DNA from: Streptomyces phaeoluteigriseus
GTDB lineage: Bacteria > Actinomycetota > Actinomycetes > Streptomycetales > Streptomycetaceae
DNA length: 64,000 nucleotides
Direction of reading: 5' to 3'
Assembly: GCF_001896135.2 (NCBI RefSeq)
Contig: NZ_MPOH02000005.1
Location: 209,070 to 273,069 of the forward strand
The notes under the pieces were generated by a model. That model saw only the letters and a list, made by a program, of their open reading frames with translations, had not been told where the DNA came from and searched no databases. This document shows positions 1-8,903 of this stretch, piece by piece; position 1 is the first letter of the stretch; every line of letters starts with the position of its first letter. Position numbers and translations under genes: made by a program.

Positions 1-642
1 GCGGGCGGCCGTCAGCTTCGCGGCCGTCGCCGCTCCCCCGCTGTCCTTGGTGACCAGCACGTCGATGCGGTGCTCCCGCAGCAGCGCCAGCTCGTCGGTG
101 ACGGTGAACGGGCCGCGGGCCAGAACCAGTTCGGTGTCCGGCGGCATCGGCGGCTCGGGCGGCTCCACGGACCGGACGACGAAGTGCGGTCCGGTCAGAT
201 GTGCGAAGGCCGCCAGGCCCAGGCGTCCCGTCGTCAGGAACACACGCCTGCCCAGGGCGGGCAGCAGTTCCGCCGCCTCTGCCAGGGAGCCGACCGGGTG
301 CCAGCGGTCGCCCGGTCCGGGCCGCCAGCCGGGCCGGCGCAGCACGACCAGGGGCCGTCCGGCGGCCGACGCGGCCGTCGCCGCGTTCGCGGTGATGCCG
401 GAGGCGAAGGGATGGGTGGCGTCGACCACGGCGTGCACCCCGTGCTCGCCCAGCCAGGCCGCGAGCCCTTCGGCCCCGCCGAACCCGCCGATGCGCACGT
501 CCCCCGCGAGCGCCCCCGGCCGCGACACCCGCCCCGCCAGCGACGAGGTCACCCGGACACCGGGGTGTGCCGCCAGGACGGCGGCCAGTTCACGGGCTTC
601 GGTGGTGCCACCGAGGACCAGGACATGCGCGGACATGGACAT
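1..642 (-). CDS. cobK: Precorrin-6A reductase (partial, C-terminus off the window)
   Basis: It reduces (cobalt-)precorrin-6A to the 6B form with NADPH in the corrin ring pathway of cobalamin synthesis. The product begins MSMSAHVLVLGGTTEAREL; the GGTTEAR nucleotide-binding loop and a later VDATHPFA block are typical of CobK/CbiJ. The frame is open for 214 codons and runs off the left edge, so perhaps 30-40 residues are missing. A second ATG lies two codons into the frame (636), so the start is uncertain by two residues. No other cobalamin gene is visible inside the window. The family call is by motif recognition and is fairly secure. Confidence 0.85.
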   Translation of the reverse strand, partial: MSMSAHVLVLGGTTEARELAAVLAAHPGVRVTSSLAGRVSRPGALAGDVRIGGFGGAEGLAAWLGEHGVHAVVDATHPFASGITANAATAASAAGRPLVVLRRPGWRPGPGDRWHPVGSLAEAAELLPALGRRVFLTTGRLGLAAFAHLTGPHFVVRSVEPPEPPMPPDTELVLARGPFTVTDELALLREHRIDVLVTKDSGGAATAAKLTAAR

Positions 643-716
643 GGCGTCGAGCGTACGAGGCCGGAAGGGCGGAGGGGGCTGGGGGGCCGTCCCGGCGCGG
701 ACGTCCCGGCGCGGAC

Positions 717-774
717 GTCGGGGCCGCGGACCTCCCGGCACGGACGTCGGGGCCGCGGACCTCCCGGCACGGAC
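717..774. repeat. Two 29-bp direct repeats between cobK and the TauE gene
   Basis: Two identical head-to-tail 29-bp copies (717-745, 746-774) begin GTCGGGGCCGCGGACC. They are preceded by a shorter repeat built on CGGCGCGGACGTC at about 693-718. They lie between the cobK start and the stop of the TauE-type gene, so they may sit in the cobK upstream region. The role is unknown. Confidence 0.8.
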
Positions 775-779
775 GGAGG

Positions 780-1553
780 TCAGCGCACCAGCAACTGGAC
801 GCCGCCCACCACCGTCGCCGCGATGACGAGCCGTTCGAACAGCAGCTGGTTGATGCGGTGCACCGCCCACCGGCCGAGCAGGGCACCGGGGACGACGAAC
901 GCGACGAGAGCCGCGTCCAGGAGCAGCGAGCTGCCGTCGATCAGGCCGAGGCCGACACTGAACGGCACCTTCGAGACGTTCACGATGAGGAAGAAGAACG
1001 CGGAGGTGCCGAGGAAGCCGAGTTTGCGGAACCCCGCCGAGAGCAGGTACATCGACATCACCGGGCCGCCCGCGTTGGCGACCATCGTGGTGAAGCCGCC
1101 GAGGACGCCGTAGGAGCGGGCCTTCAGACGGCCGGCGCGGGTGACCACGGCGTCGGGGTCGTCGGCCGCCTCGGCGGTGCGCCGCCGCCACACCGTGACG
1201 CCGGTCATGAACAGCAGGATCACGCCGATCGAGGTGCGCACGGCCGCGTCGTCGGCCCACATCAGGAACAGCGTGCCGACGACGACACCGGCCGCGACCG
1301 CCGGGAACAGCCGCCACAGCGTGGGCCAGTGGGCGTGCCGGCGGTAGGTCAGGACGGCCAGCACGTCCCCGGCGATCAGGATCGGCAGCAGGACGCCGGT
1401 GGAGGCGCGGGCGGGCAGGACCGCGGCGAAGATCGCCAGGCTGACCGTGTTGGCCCCGCTGACGGCCGTCTTGGAGAAGCCGACCAGCAGGGCCGCGAGG
1501 GCGAGGACGGCGAACTCCCAGCCGGTGATGTGCCACAACGTCATCGTGTTCAT
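780..1553 (-). CDS. TauE/SafE family membrane exporter
   Basis: Predicted integral membrane protein of 257 residues of the TauE/SafE (former DUF81) family, whose members are linked to export or uptake of sulfite and organosulfur anions. The product starts MNTMTLWHITGWEFAVLALA. It shows about eight hydrophobic segments and an early GFSKTAVSGAN block like the conserved G-x-GGG/GFxKT region of the family. ATG at 1553 was chosen; an ATG three codons later (1544) is possible. The open frame extends far upstream, but that extension lies antisense to a thiolase frame and has no membrane character. The substrate cannot be read from sequence. Confidence 0.82.
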   Translation of the reverse strand: MNTMTLWHITGWEFAVLALAALLVGFSKTAVSGANTVSLAIFAAVLPARASTGVLLPILIAGDVLAVLTYRRHAHWPTLWRLFPAVAAGVVVGTLFLMWADDAAVRTSIGVILLFMTGVTVWRRRTAEAADDPDAVVTRAGRLKARSYGVLGGFTTMVANAGGPVMSMYLLSAGFRKLGFLGTSAFFFLIVNVSKVPFSVGLGLIDGSSLLLDAALVAFVVPGALLGRWAVHRINQLLFERLVIAATVVGGVQLLVR

Positions 1554-1603
1554 GCGGGGACCGATGCTACGCACACCTAAGGGGCCCCGGTGAGCCGGTG
1601 TCG

Positions 1604-1640
1604 CCCGACGGCTCCTGCAAGGGCCTGCCGCCCCGTCGGG
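1604..1640 (-). terminator. Possible thiolase terminator hairpin
   Basis: CCCGACGG (1604-1611) and CCGTCGGG (1633-1640) form an 8-bp perfect stem with a 21-nt loop just after the thiolase stop on the minus strand. No T-run follows, as is usual in Streptomyces. Confidence 0.4.
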
Positions 1641-1642
1641 TC

Positions 1643-2830
<1,188 letters not shown>

Positions 2831-2857
2831 GACTGGGGTCTCCTGACCGACGACGAC

Positions 2858-2893
2858 GCTGTGGATCGGCAGATCAGCTGTGGATCGGCAGAT
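2858..2893. repeat. Two 17-bp direct repeats in the thiolase leader
   Basis: GCTGTGGATCGGCAGAT occurs at 2858-2874 and again at 2877-2893, 19 bp apart. The repeats lie just upstream of the thiolase start and may be regulator sites or a slippage duplication. Confidence 0.7.
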
Positions 2894-2897
2894 TAAT

Positions 2898-2908
2898 TAG
2901 CACTGCTA
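2898..2908. promoter_or_regulatory. TAGCACTGCTA palindrome in the thiolase/whiB divergent region
   Basis: A perfect 5+1+5 palindrome lies in an unusually AT-rich patch (TTAATTAG nearby) between divergent genes. It looks like a TetR- or GntR-type operator controlling the thiolase. The regulator is not identified. Confidence 0.4.
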
Positions 2909-3017
2909 GTTTCGGACTATAGACCGCGGCCGGGGCCGCTGGGAAGGTCCCCGGAGCCTCGTCCGCTCCCCGCGCGAGCCGTGTTTGCGGCGATTCGGCC
3001 GGGGCACCCGCGCCTCC

Positions 3018-3275
3018 ATGGAGTGGTTGCGCAGTGCCGCCTGCGTCGGTGAGGACCCCGAGCTGTTCTTCCCGGTGGGCGCGTCCGGACCGGCCCTGCG
3101 GGAGATCGCGGACGCCAAGCGGGTGTGCGCCCGCTGCCCGGTGACCGCCGACTGCCTGGACTACGCCCTCGTCAGCGGGCAGACGTCCGGTGTGTGGGGC
3201 GGGACCGGCGAGGCGGAACGTGCCGATCTGCTCCGTACCGCCCGAGACGACGTGAGAAGGAAGACCGCCGTATGA
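3018..3275 (+). CDS. WhiB-like iron-sulfur transcription factor
   Basis: 85-residue Wbl protein. Four cysteines at about residues 9, 37, 40 and 46 (C-x27-C-x2-C-x5-C) would bind a [4Fe-4S] cluster. The GVWGG turn (58-62) and a basic tail for DNA or sigma-factor contact follow. The start at MEWLRSAAC was chosen because Wbl proteins begin immediately before the first Cys; an upstream in-frame ATG at 2985 would add 11 unconserved residues. Size and the ELFFPVG block place it near the WblE/WhiB2 type. Its stop overlaps the start of the Dps gene by 4 nt (ATGA), so the two are translationally coupled. Confidence 0.93.
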   Translation: MEWLRSAACVGEDPELFFPVGASGPALREIADAKRVCARCPVTADCLDYALVSGQTSGVWGGTGEAERADLLRTARDDVRRKTAV

Positions 3276-3754
3276 CTGTCGTGAAGAGTCCGCTCCCCGA
3301 ACCGGCCCGTCAGGTCACCTACGACGCCCTCCAGAGCACCCTGGTCGATCTGCTGGGGATCTCCCTGATCGGGAAGCAGGCGCACTGGAACATCGTCGGG
3401 CCGCGCTTCCGCTCGGTCCACCTCCAGCTCGACGAGGTGGTGACCGCGGCCCGCTCCTTCGCCGACACGGTCGCCGAGCGTGCCGCCGCCCTCGGCCTGC
3501 CGCCGGACGGCCGCCCGGAGACGATCGCCTCGGCGTTCACGCTGCCGGCCCCGAAGGACGGCTGGCTGCGCGACGAGGACGTGGTCGAGGTGATCGCCGA
3601 GACACTGGGCGCGGCCATCGGCCGGCTGCGGGAACGCATCGAAGCCACCGAGCAGGCCGACCCGGTCAGCCAGGACCTGCTGATCAGCGTCACCGCCGAG
3701 TTGGAGAAGCAGCGGTGGATGTTCGAGGCGGAGAACTGGCCGCGCGAGAGCTGA
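3272..3754 (+). CDS. Dps/ferritin-like DNA protection protein
   Basis: Dps-family protein of 160 residues; Dps oligomers oxidise and store iron and protect DNA under oxidative or starvation stress. The complete ferroxidase set is visible: His38 (KQAHWN), His50 (RSVHLQLDE), Asp65 and Glu69 (FADTVAERAA). The start overlaps the WhiB stop by 4 nt. A short N-terminal tail lacks the long lysine-rich extension of some Dps proteins. The pairing with a redox-sensing Wbl regulator suggests a joint stress response. Confidence 0.92.
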   Translation: MTVVKSPLPEPARQVTYDALQSTLVDLLGISLIGKQAHWNIVGPRFRSVHLQLDEVVTAARSFADTVAERAAALGLPPDGRPETIASAFTLPAPKDGWLRDEDVVEVIAETLGAAIGRLRERIEATEQADPVSQDLLISVTAELEKQRWMFEAENWPRES

Positions 3755-3797
3755 CCACCGCCGCGACACCGGCTCGACGACGACGGAAGGGCATGCC

Positions 3798-4130
3798 ATG
3801 ACCGACGCCCTCGAACTCGACGCGCTGTGGGAGGACTTCAACCGCGTGGTCAACATGACCTCCCAGGAGCTGGCCGCCTGGCTCCGGGTGCGCGACGCCG
3901 AAGAGACCACCGAGGTGCCGCCCGAAGAGGCGGGCACCCGGACCGGCCGGCAGGTGCTGGCCATCCTGCAGAAGCGGCGCACCGACCTCACGGAGGACGA
4001 CCTCCGCGTGATGCGGGAGGTGGTGGACGAGGTCGCCGACCGGACGGACGCGGCCGACGAGCCCGCGGCCGGGGACACCGCCCTGCGCCACCGGCTGATG
4101 ACCGTGGGCCACGATCCTCTCAGGCCCTGA
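3798..4130 (+). CDS. DUF3140 domain protein
   Basis: 110-residue acidic, probably cytosolic protein. The LWEDFNRVVNMTSQELAAWL start and TGRQVLAILQKRRTDLTEDD core are characteristic of DUF3140, common in actinomycetes; some members are annotated as DNA-binding, but the function is unknown. It begins 43 bp after dps on the same strand behind GGAAGGG-type spacing and is probably cotranscribed with whiB-dps. Confidence 0.82.
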   Translation: MTDALELDALWEDFNRVVNMTSQELAAWLRVRDAEETTEVPPEEAGTRTGRQVLAILQKRRTDLTEDDLRVMREVVDEVADRTDAADEPAAGDTALRHRLMTVGHDPLRP

Positions 4131-4132
4131 GC

Positions 4133-4186
4133 CCGGCCCCGCTCAAGGCGTGAGCCCGGCCCCGCTCAGGCCTTGAGCGGGGCCGG
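4133..4186. terminator. Bidirectional terminator between DUF3140 and the M20 gene
   Basis: A 17-bp perfect inverted repeat (4133-4149 with 4170-4186, CCGGCCCCGCTCAAGGC and its complement) flanks an internal near-copy, so a tighter alternative hairpin also exists. It separates convergent genes and overlaps the last codons of the amidohydrolase. Confidence 0.78.
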
Positions 4187-5428
4187 CCCCGTGAGGCGGC
4201 TCAGGGCCGCGGACACCAGCGTCCGCACGCCCGGCACGACCACCGACAGGTCCGGCGCGAACAACGGGCTGTGGTTGCCCGGCACCGCGTCGATCTTCTG
4301 GGCCAGTTCCTCGCCCGGCGCCGCCTCCCACACCTCGGCCGGCGTCGAGGTCACGTACCAGTAGTCGTACGGCACACCGGCGGGTGCGAGCAGCGAGAAG
4401 TCCTCGCTGCCCATCGCCCGGCCGAAGTCGAACACCCGGTCCGCGCCGAAGAGTTCGCGGTGGACGGCGGCCACCTCCTCGTCGAGCACGGCGTCGTTCA
4501 CGGTGACCGGGTGGCCGGGGACCACCGTGACCTCGGGCGGTGCCGGGCAGCCGGCCGCCGCGCACTCGCCCTCCACGATCCGCCGGATCGCGGCGAGGAC
4601 CCGCTCGCGCACCTTGGTGTCCTGGGTGCGCACGTTCAGTGAGAGGCGCGCCTCGGCGGGGATGATGTTCGGCTTCGTCCCCGCGTGGAACCGGCCCACC
4701 GTCAGCACCACGGACTCGTTCGCCGCGACCTCGCGCGAGACGACGCCCTGGAGCCGGGTGACGACGTACGCGGCGGTCACCACCGGGTCGACGGTCGACT
4801 CGGGCCGCGCCCCGTGCCCGCCCACGCCGTGCACGACGACGTCGATGTCGTCGGAGGCCGACAGGGTCAGCCCCGACGTGTGCGGATAGAAGCCGGCCGG
4901 CCCTGGCGTGACGTGCTGACCGAGGAGCACGTCGGGGCGCGGGAACCGCTGGTGCAGCCCGTCAGCGACCATCGCCGCCGCCCCGCCCTCCGCCTCCTCC
5001 GCGGGCTGCCCCACCACGACGAGCGTGCCGGACCAGGTCTCGCGGGCGGCGGCGAGCACCTCCGCGGCGCCCGCGAGCCAGGTGATGTGCAGGTCGTGGC
5101 CGCAGGCGTGCATGACGCCGTCGACGGTGGAGGCGTGGTCGAGGCCGGTGGCCTCCCGCACGGGCAGCGCGTCCATGTCGCCGCGCAGCCACACCACGGG
5201 CCCGTCGCCGTTGGCCAGCACGCCGACCACGCCGGTACGGGCGACGCCCTCCGTCACCGCGAACCCGGCCGCCCGCAGCCGCCCGGCAAGACGGGCGGCC
5301 GTACGGTGCTCGCGGAAGGACAGTTCGGGGTGGCGGTGCAGGTCCCGGTAGAAGTCCTCCAGGTCCGCCCGCTCCAGCCCCGCGGTCACCTCCCGGGTCA
5401 GGCGCGCGACTTCCGCCGGATCGCTCAC
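4166..5428 (-). CDS. M20 family metallo-amidohydrolase
   Basis: Cytosolic metallopeptidase/aminoacylase of the M20D (hippurate hydrolase-like) type, cleaving N-acyl amino acids or related amides. Metal-binding blocks are GDMDALPV, MHACGHDLH and PAEEAEGGA, followed by the dimerisation (lid) region with GVGGHGARPE and the C-terminal MGSEDFSLL. GTG at 5428 was chosen because AGGGGGAAG lies just upstream and the conserved start of the fold follows; it gives 420 residues, normal for the family. A longer open frame upstream has no conserved sequence. The C-terminus ends inside the shared terminator. Confidence 0.88.
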   Translation of the reverse strand: MSDPAEVARLTREVTAGLERADLEDFYRDLHRHPELSFREHRTAARLAGRLRAAGFAVTEGVARTGVVGVLANGDGPVVWLRGDMDALPVREATGLDHASTVDGVMHACGHDLHITWLAGAAEVLAAARETWSGTLVVVGQPAEEAEGGAAAMVADGLHQRFPRPDVLLGQHVTPGPAGFYPHTSGLTLSASDDIDVVVHGVGGHGARPESTVDPVVTAAYVVTRLQGVVSREVAANESVVLTVGRFHAGTKPNIIPAEARLSLNVRTQDTKVRERVLAAIRRIVEGECAAAGCPAPPEVTVVPGHPVTVNDAVLDEEVAAVHRELFGADRVFDFGRAMGSEDFSLLAPAGVPYDYWYVTSTPAEVWEAAPGEELAQKIDAVPGNHSPLFAPDLSVVVPGVRTLVSAALSRLTGPAPLKA

Positions 5429-6316
5429 TCGCTTCCCCCTTCTCGACGGACACCTGCCCCCGGCGCTTGTGCGCCCCGCCCGGAAACGATCGGCCCGGCG
5501 GTCGGGTTCCGCCCGCGATCCCCTGCCGTTCGGCCGAGATGAGCGCACCCGTGCGAGGCGAAGTCGGAGGCGCGTCCTGCCTCCGCGACGGCACGACGGC
5601 CACGACGGCCGCGACGGCCACGACGGAGGACCGCGCCTCCTCCTTCCCCGGCCACCTGAAGTCCGCGTGCAGTGCGCCAAGTCCGTGGTCGGTGCCATCG
5701 GGGCTCCGACGCCGTGATCGCCCCCGGGCGCGCTCGGCACCCACCTGCTCTCCGGCACGGAGCCGGCCACACCCCGGGACGGGCAGAGCACCGTGACCGT
5801 CGGCCACAGGCCACTCGGCGCCGACGTCGTCACCGCCGCCCGCGCGCAGAGCACGTTTCCTCCGCTCCCGAGGGTCGGCGACAGGGCCTCCGGGTCACCT
5901 GCCCGGACGGCCGCAAGGCCGTGGCCGGGGCCACGGTCACCCGCACCGGCGGGAAGGCGACGGTGCCACCGTCCGCACTCCCGTCACCGTCGTCCACGCC
6001 ACGGCCGACGGCGCCCGTCACGTCGTCCACGCCCACGGCCGAGGGTGCCACCGTCCGCCCTCCCGTCACCGTCGTCCGCACCACGGCCGACCCCGGCACC
6101 TGGAAGTCCGTCCGCCGAGATGGCCCCCATCCCGGCGCCGGGTCGCCCCGGGCCGCACCGACGCCGAGATCGCGGGCGGACCGTACGCGTCGCGCTCCAT
6201 GGCCGGGACACTCCTGTCCCGGCGTCCGGCTCGGGCCGCACATGCGCAACCGTGTGGAGATCGCGGCCCTGGCCCGTCTGCTCCGCCACGCTCGGCCGGC
6301 GTCCTGAGGACGCGGG
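5429..6316. other. Gene-free 0.9-kb region, possibly a decayed gene
   Basis: No convincing intact gene was found. Protein-like fragments occur in shifting plus-strand frames (for example GTHLLSGTEPATP near 5735, VTCPDGRKAVAGATV near 5895, ATVRPPVTVV near 6050), as if a secreted protein gene had been broken by several indels. No family was recognised. A 46-bp direct repeat lies inside. Confidence 0.4.
5963..6090. repeat. Imperfect 46-bp direct repeat
   Basis: Copies at 5963-6008 and 6045-6090 match at all but about three positions, with a shorter degenerate copy between them near 6010-6040. The 82-bp period is not a multiple of three, so the encoded motif (ATVR-T/P-PVTVV) switches frame between copies. 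Confidence 0.7.
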
Positions 6317-7186
6317 TCAGAGTCCGGTCACCGGCAGGTCCAGGAGGCGGACCAGGGTGCGCAGGACCCCGTTGTCGTTGTTGGAGGGGGCCCGGTGGCG
6401 GGCCCGCCGGGCCACCTCGGGGTGGGCGTTGGCCATGGCGAAGGACCAGTCGGCGGCGTCCAGCATCTCCAGGTCGTTGAGGTAGTCGCCGAACACGACG
6501 GTCTGCGCGGGCGTGATGCCCAGTTCCCGCTGGAGCCGGCGCAGCGCGGCGCCCTTGTTGGCGGTGCGGTTCATGACGTCGACCCAGTGTTCGCCGGAGA
6601 CGACGACCTGGTGGGTGTCCGCGAAGGGCGCGAGGGCCGGCGCGGTGCGCTCCTCCACCGACCCGAAGTCGAACAGGGCGACCTTGATGACGTCGTCCTC
6701 GACGGCGGCGATGTCCTCGACCACCTGGTGGCGCAGGTAGTAGCGGCCGACCTCGGCCAGGAACGCCTCGTCGGCCCGCTCGACGTAGGCGGACCGCTTC
6801 CCGCAGACGACGGCCCCGACATCCGCGCCGTCCGCCGCGAGCCGCCGTACGGCCTCGACGACGCCGGTGACCGCTGCGGGGTCCAGCGGGTCGGAGCTGA
6901 GTTCCTCACCGTCGCGGACGACGTAGGTGCCGTTCTCCGCTATGAAGACCATCCCGTCGGCGACCTCGGCGAACTCCCGCGCCAGCGTCGCGTACTGCCG
7001 GCCGCTGGCGGGACTGAACAGCACGCCCCGCTCCCGCAGCAGCGCGAGGACCTCCCAGAGCCCGTCGGGTATCCGCTTGTCGTCGTCGAGCAGCGTGCCG
7101 TCCATGTCGGTGACGACGAGACGGATGTCGGCGCTGCCGGCCGACGGCTCGGGAGCGGTCAGCTGAGGGGCGTGGGAGTAGGGCAT
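6317..7186 (-). CDS. HAD superfamily hydrolase, Cof type
   Basis: 289-residue Cof-like (HAD IIB) phosphatase, probably acting on sugar phosphates or flavin nucleotides. Motif I VVTDMDGTLLD (about residues 25-35), motif II FSPASGRQ, motif III Lys in TANKGAAL and motif IV VFGDYLNDLEML are all present, with an inserted IIB cap. The start at 7186 follows ACAGGAAGCAGG as ribosome-binding site. The gene is flanked by the decayed region and faces the divergent NUDIX gene. Confidence 0.88.
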   Translation of the reverse strand: MPYSHAPQLTAPEPSAGSADIRLVVTDMDGTLLDDDKRIPDGLWEVLALLRERGVLFSPASGRQYATLAREFAEVADGMVFIAENGTYVVRDGEELSSDPLDPAAVTGVVEAVRRLAADGADVGAVVCGKRSAYVERADEAFLAEVGRYYLRHQVVEDIAAVEDDVIKVALFDFGSVEERTAPALAPFADTHQVVVSGEHWVDVMNRTANKGAALRRLQRELGITPAQTVVFGDYLNDLEMLDAADWSFAMANAHPEVARRARHRAPSNNDNGVLRTLVRLLDLPVTGL

Positions 7187-7513
7187 GTCCTGCTTCCTGT
7201 ACGGGGGTGACCGGATTGTCACCCTACCGGGGGCCGCTGGAGCCGACCGCGGGCGCCGGTCGACGCGTTCGTCCCTCCGCGCTCCCGGGCCGTACCGGCG
7301 TACGGCCGGATCCGGCAGGGTCGGGCCGAGCGGGTGCCTCGGGGATCCGCCGGCGGTTCCGGCCCTTCCGACGGACTGGCTGCCCCGCACCGCGGGCACG
7401 ATCACCGTGCTGCCTCTGCACCGCCGACGCGCCGCGCCCGGCGCGGTGGGCCGGGGCGGGCAACGCTCGCCGGGTCTACCGGCTTCCCGACGGACTGAAA
7501 GTATGATCAAGCA
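7187..7513. other. Divergent intergenic region, HAD / NUDIX
   Basis: 327 bp without a supported gene. It must carry the promoters of both neighbours; only the -10 of the NUDIX gene (7502-7507) stands out. Confidence 0.5.
7502..7507 (+). promoter_or_regulatory. TATGAT -10 box, probable leaderless NUDIX transcript
   Basis: TATGAT lies only 6 nt before the ATG at 7514 and no ribosome-binding site is present, so transcription probably starts at or next to the start codon. No good -35 was seen. Confidence 0.55.
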
Positions 7514-8053
7514 ATGTCTGACTTGACCGATACCACGCCCGGCTGGCTGAGCCAGGACGAACTCGAAGCCGCCCGCTCCCGCTTGCCGATCCTGTACGTC
7601 GAGGCCGTGCCCGTGCGCGTCGACGACAGCGGCGAAGTCACCAAGATCGGCCTGCTGCTCCGGATAGGACCGGACGGCAACGTCAGCCGGACCCTGGTCT
7701 CGGGCCGGGTCCTGCACCACGAGCGGGTCCGCGACGCCCTGCTGCGGCACCTGGAGAAGGACCTCGGCCCGATGGCGCTGCCCCACGTCCCGGCGTCCCT
7801 CCAGCCCTTCACCGTCGCGGAGTACTTCCCGACGCAGGGCATCACGCCGTACCACGACCCCCGTCAGCACGCCGTGTCGCTGGCGTACATCGTGCCGGTG
7901 ACCGGTGACTGCCGGCCCCGGCAGGACGCCCTGGACCTGGTGTGGTTCGACCCGCAGGAGGTCGTCTCGCCCGCGGTGCAGACCGAGATGCCGGGCGGGC
8001 ACGGCTTCCTGGTGCGGCAGGCGCTGGCCCACGTCGGCCAGTCGGCGTCCTGA
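7514..8053 (+). CDS. NUDIX-like protein (DUF4916)
   Basis: 179-residue cytosolic protein. Sequence such as GWLSQDELEAARSRLPILYV at the start and the PHVPASLQPFTVAEYFP and HAVSLAYIVPV blocks are typical of the actinobacterial DUF4916 NUDIX-hydrolase relatives. A canonical GX5EX7REUXEEXGU Nudix box is not visible, so catalysis of nucleoside diphosphate hydrolysis is doubtful. The mRNA is probably leaderless. The downstream Fe-S protein starts a few bases after the stop, suggesting one unit. Confidence 0.8.
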   Translation: MSDLTDTTPGWLSQDELEAARSRLPILYVEAVPVRVDDSGEVTKIGLLLRIGPDGNVSRTLVSGRVLHHERVRDALLRHLEKDLGPMALPHVPASLQPFTVAEYFPTQGITPYHDPRQHAVSLAYIVPVTGDCRPRQDALDLVWFDPQEVVSPAVQTEMPGGHGFLVRQALAHVGQSAS

Positions 8054-8058
8054 CCGGC

Positions 8059-8499
8059 GTGGGAGTCCGTGCCGGCCTGCCGGCCCAGCGCGTGGTGTCG
8101 ATCGGCGCCGCCGCCCGCAGGCCCTGCACCCTCGTGGTGTGCCGGGGCTGCTGCTGCGGCGACGCCCGCAAGCACCCCGGCTACGACCACGCCTGGCAAC
8201 TGGAGCGCCTGCGCGCCGCGGCCGCGGCGTCGGCGGGCCGCTTCGAGGTCCGCACGACGGACTGTCTGGGCCCGTGCGACCAGGCGAACGTGATCGTGGT
8301 CCAGCCGTCCGGCGCGGGCCGTCGGGCGGGCGGCCGCGCCACCTGGATCGGGTTCGCCATGGACGACGACTGCACCGAGGAGATCCTCACCTGGGCGGCG
8401 GCGGGCGGTCCGGGCGTCGCGACGCCCCCGGCCGCCCTGACACTCCAGTTCATCAGCCCGCCCGTCCGGCCCGCACCCGACGGTGACCGGAGCCCCTAA
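8059..8499 (+). CDS. Thioredoxin-fold (2Fe-2S) ferredoxin-like protein
   Basis: About 146 residues with the start uncertain: GTGs at 8092 and 8095 are alternatives, and none has a clear ribosome-binding site. The VVCRGCCCGDARKHPG and TTDCLGPCDQANV blocks provide the four cysteine ligands expected for a thioredoxin-like [2Fe-2S] fold (NuoE-like family), with an extra Cys in the first cluster. The C-terminal IGFAMDDDCTEEILTWAAAG matches actinobacterial members. The last ten codons and the TAA stop lie inside the first copy of a 47-bp tandem repeat. The partner and role are unknown. Confidence 0.78.
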   Translation: MGVRAGLPAQRVVSIGAAARRPCTLVVCRGCCCGDARKHPGYDHAWQLERLRAAAAASAGRFEVRTTDCLGPCDQANVIVVQPSGAGRRAGGRATWIGFAMDDDCTEEILTWAAAGGPGVATPPAALTLQFISPPVRPAPDGDRSP

Positions 8500-8608
8500 T
8501 CCCGGATCCCGCCCGGCCCGCACCCGACGGTGACCCGGAGCCCCTCGTCCCGGATCCCGCCGGCCCGCACCCGACGGTGACCGGAGCCCCTCGTCCCGGA
8601 TCCCGCCG
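8468..8608. repeat. Three 47-bp tandem repeats across the Fe-S gene stop
   Basis: Three near-identical 47-bp units start at 8468, 8515 and 8562 (GGCCCGCACCCGACGGTGAC...). Copy 1 supplies the stop codon through CCCTAATCCC, where copies 2 and 3 have CCCTCGTCCC; copy 2 has one extra C. They are head-to-tail without spacers, so this is not CRISPR. Confidence 0.88.
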
Positions 8609-8903
8609 GGCTCGCGGGCTCCTGCATCGCAGGTCGCCGCGTTGTCGTCGGTGGCCCCAGGGCTCCGCCCCGGCTCCCGCCTCCGCCCCGCGGGGCTCCC
8701 CCACCGTCCGAACAGCGCGGGAGGTTCCCCGTCACCAAGCCCCGCTCCCTGACCCGGCAGGCGGCCCGAACGGAAGACCTTCGACGACCGGGAGCCCGCA
8801 GTGGACTCCCGTCAGCCGTTGCGGCACGTCGCACGGGCGGCGTCCGGTCTCCTCGTCGGCGGCCGGCACGGACCGGGGGCCCGCCGCCCGAGCGGTCCCG
8901 CGC
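8609..8903. other. Intergenic region after the tandem repeats
   Basis: About 300 bp between the repeats and the ABC transporter stop. No gene was supported on either strand and no clear hairpin was identified. Confidence 0.4.

Noticed and set aside
8468..8608. Possible CRISPR array
   Set aside because: Repeats are directly adjacent without unique spacers and no cas genes exist nearby.
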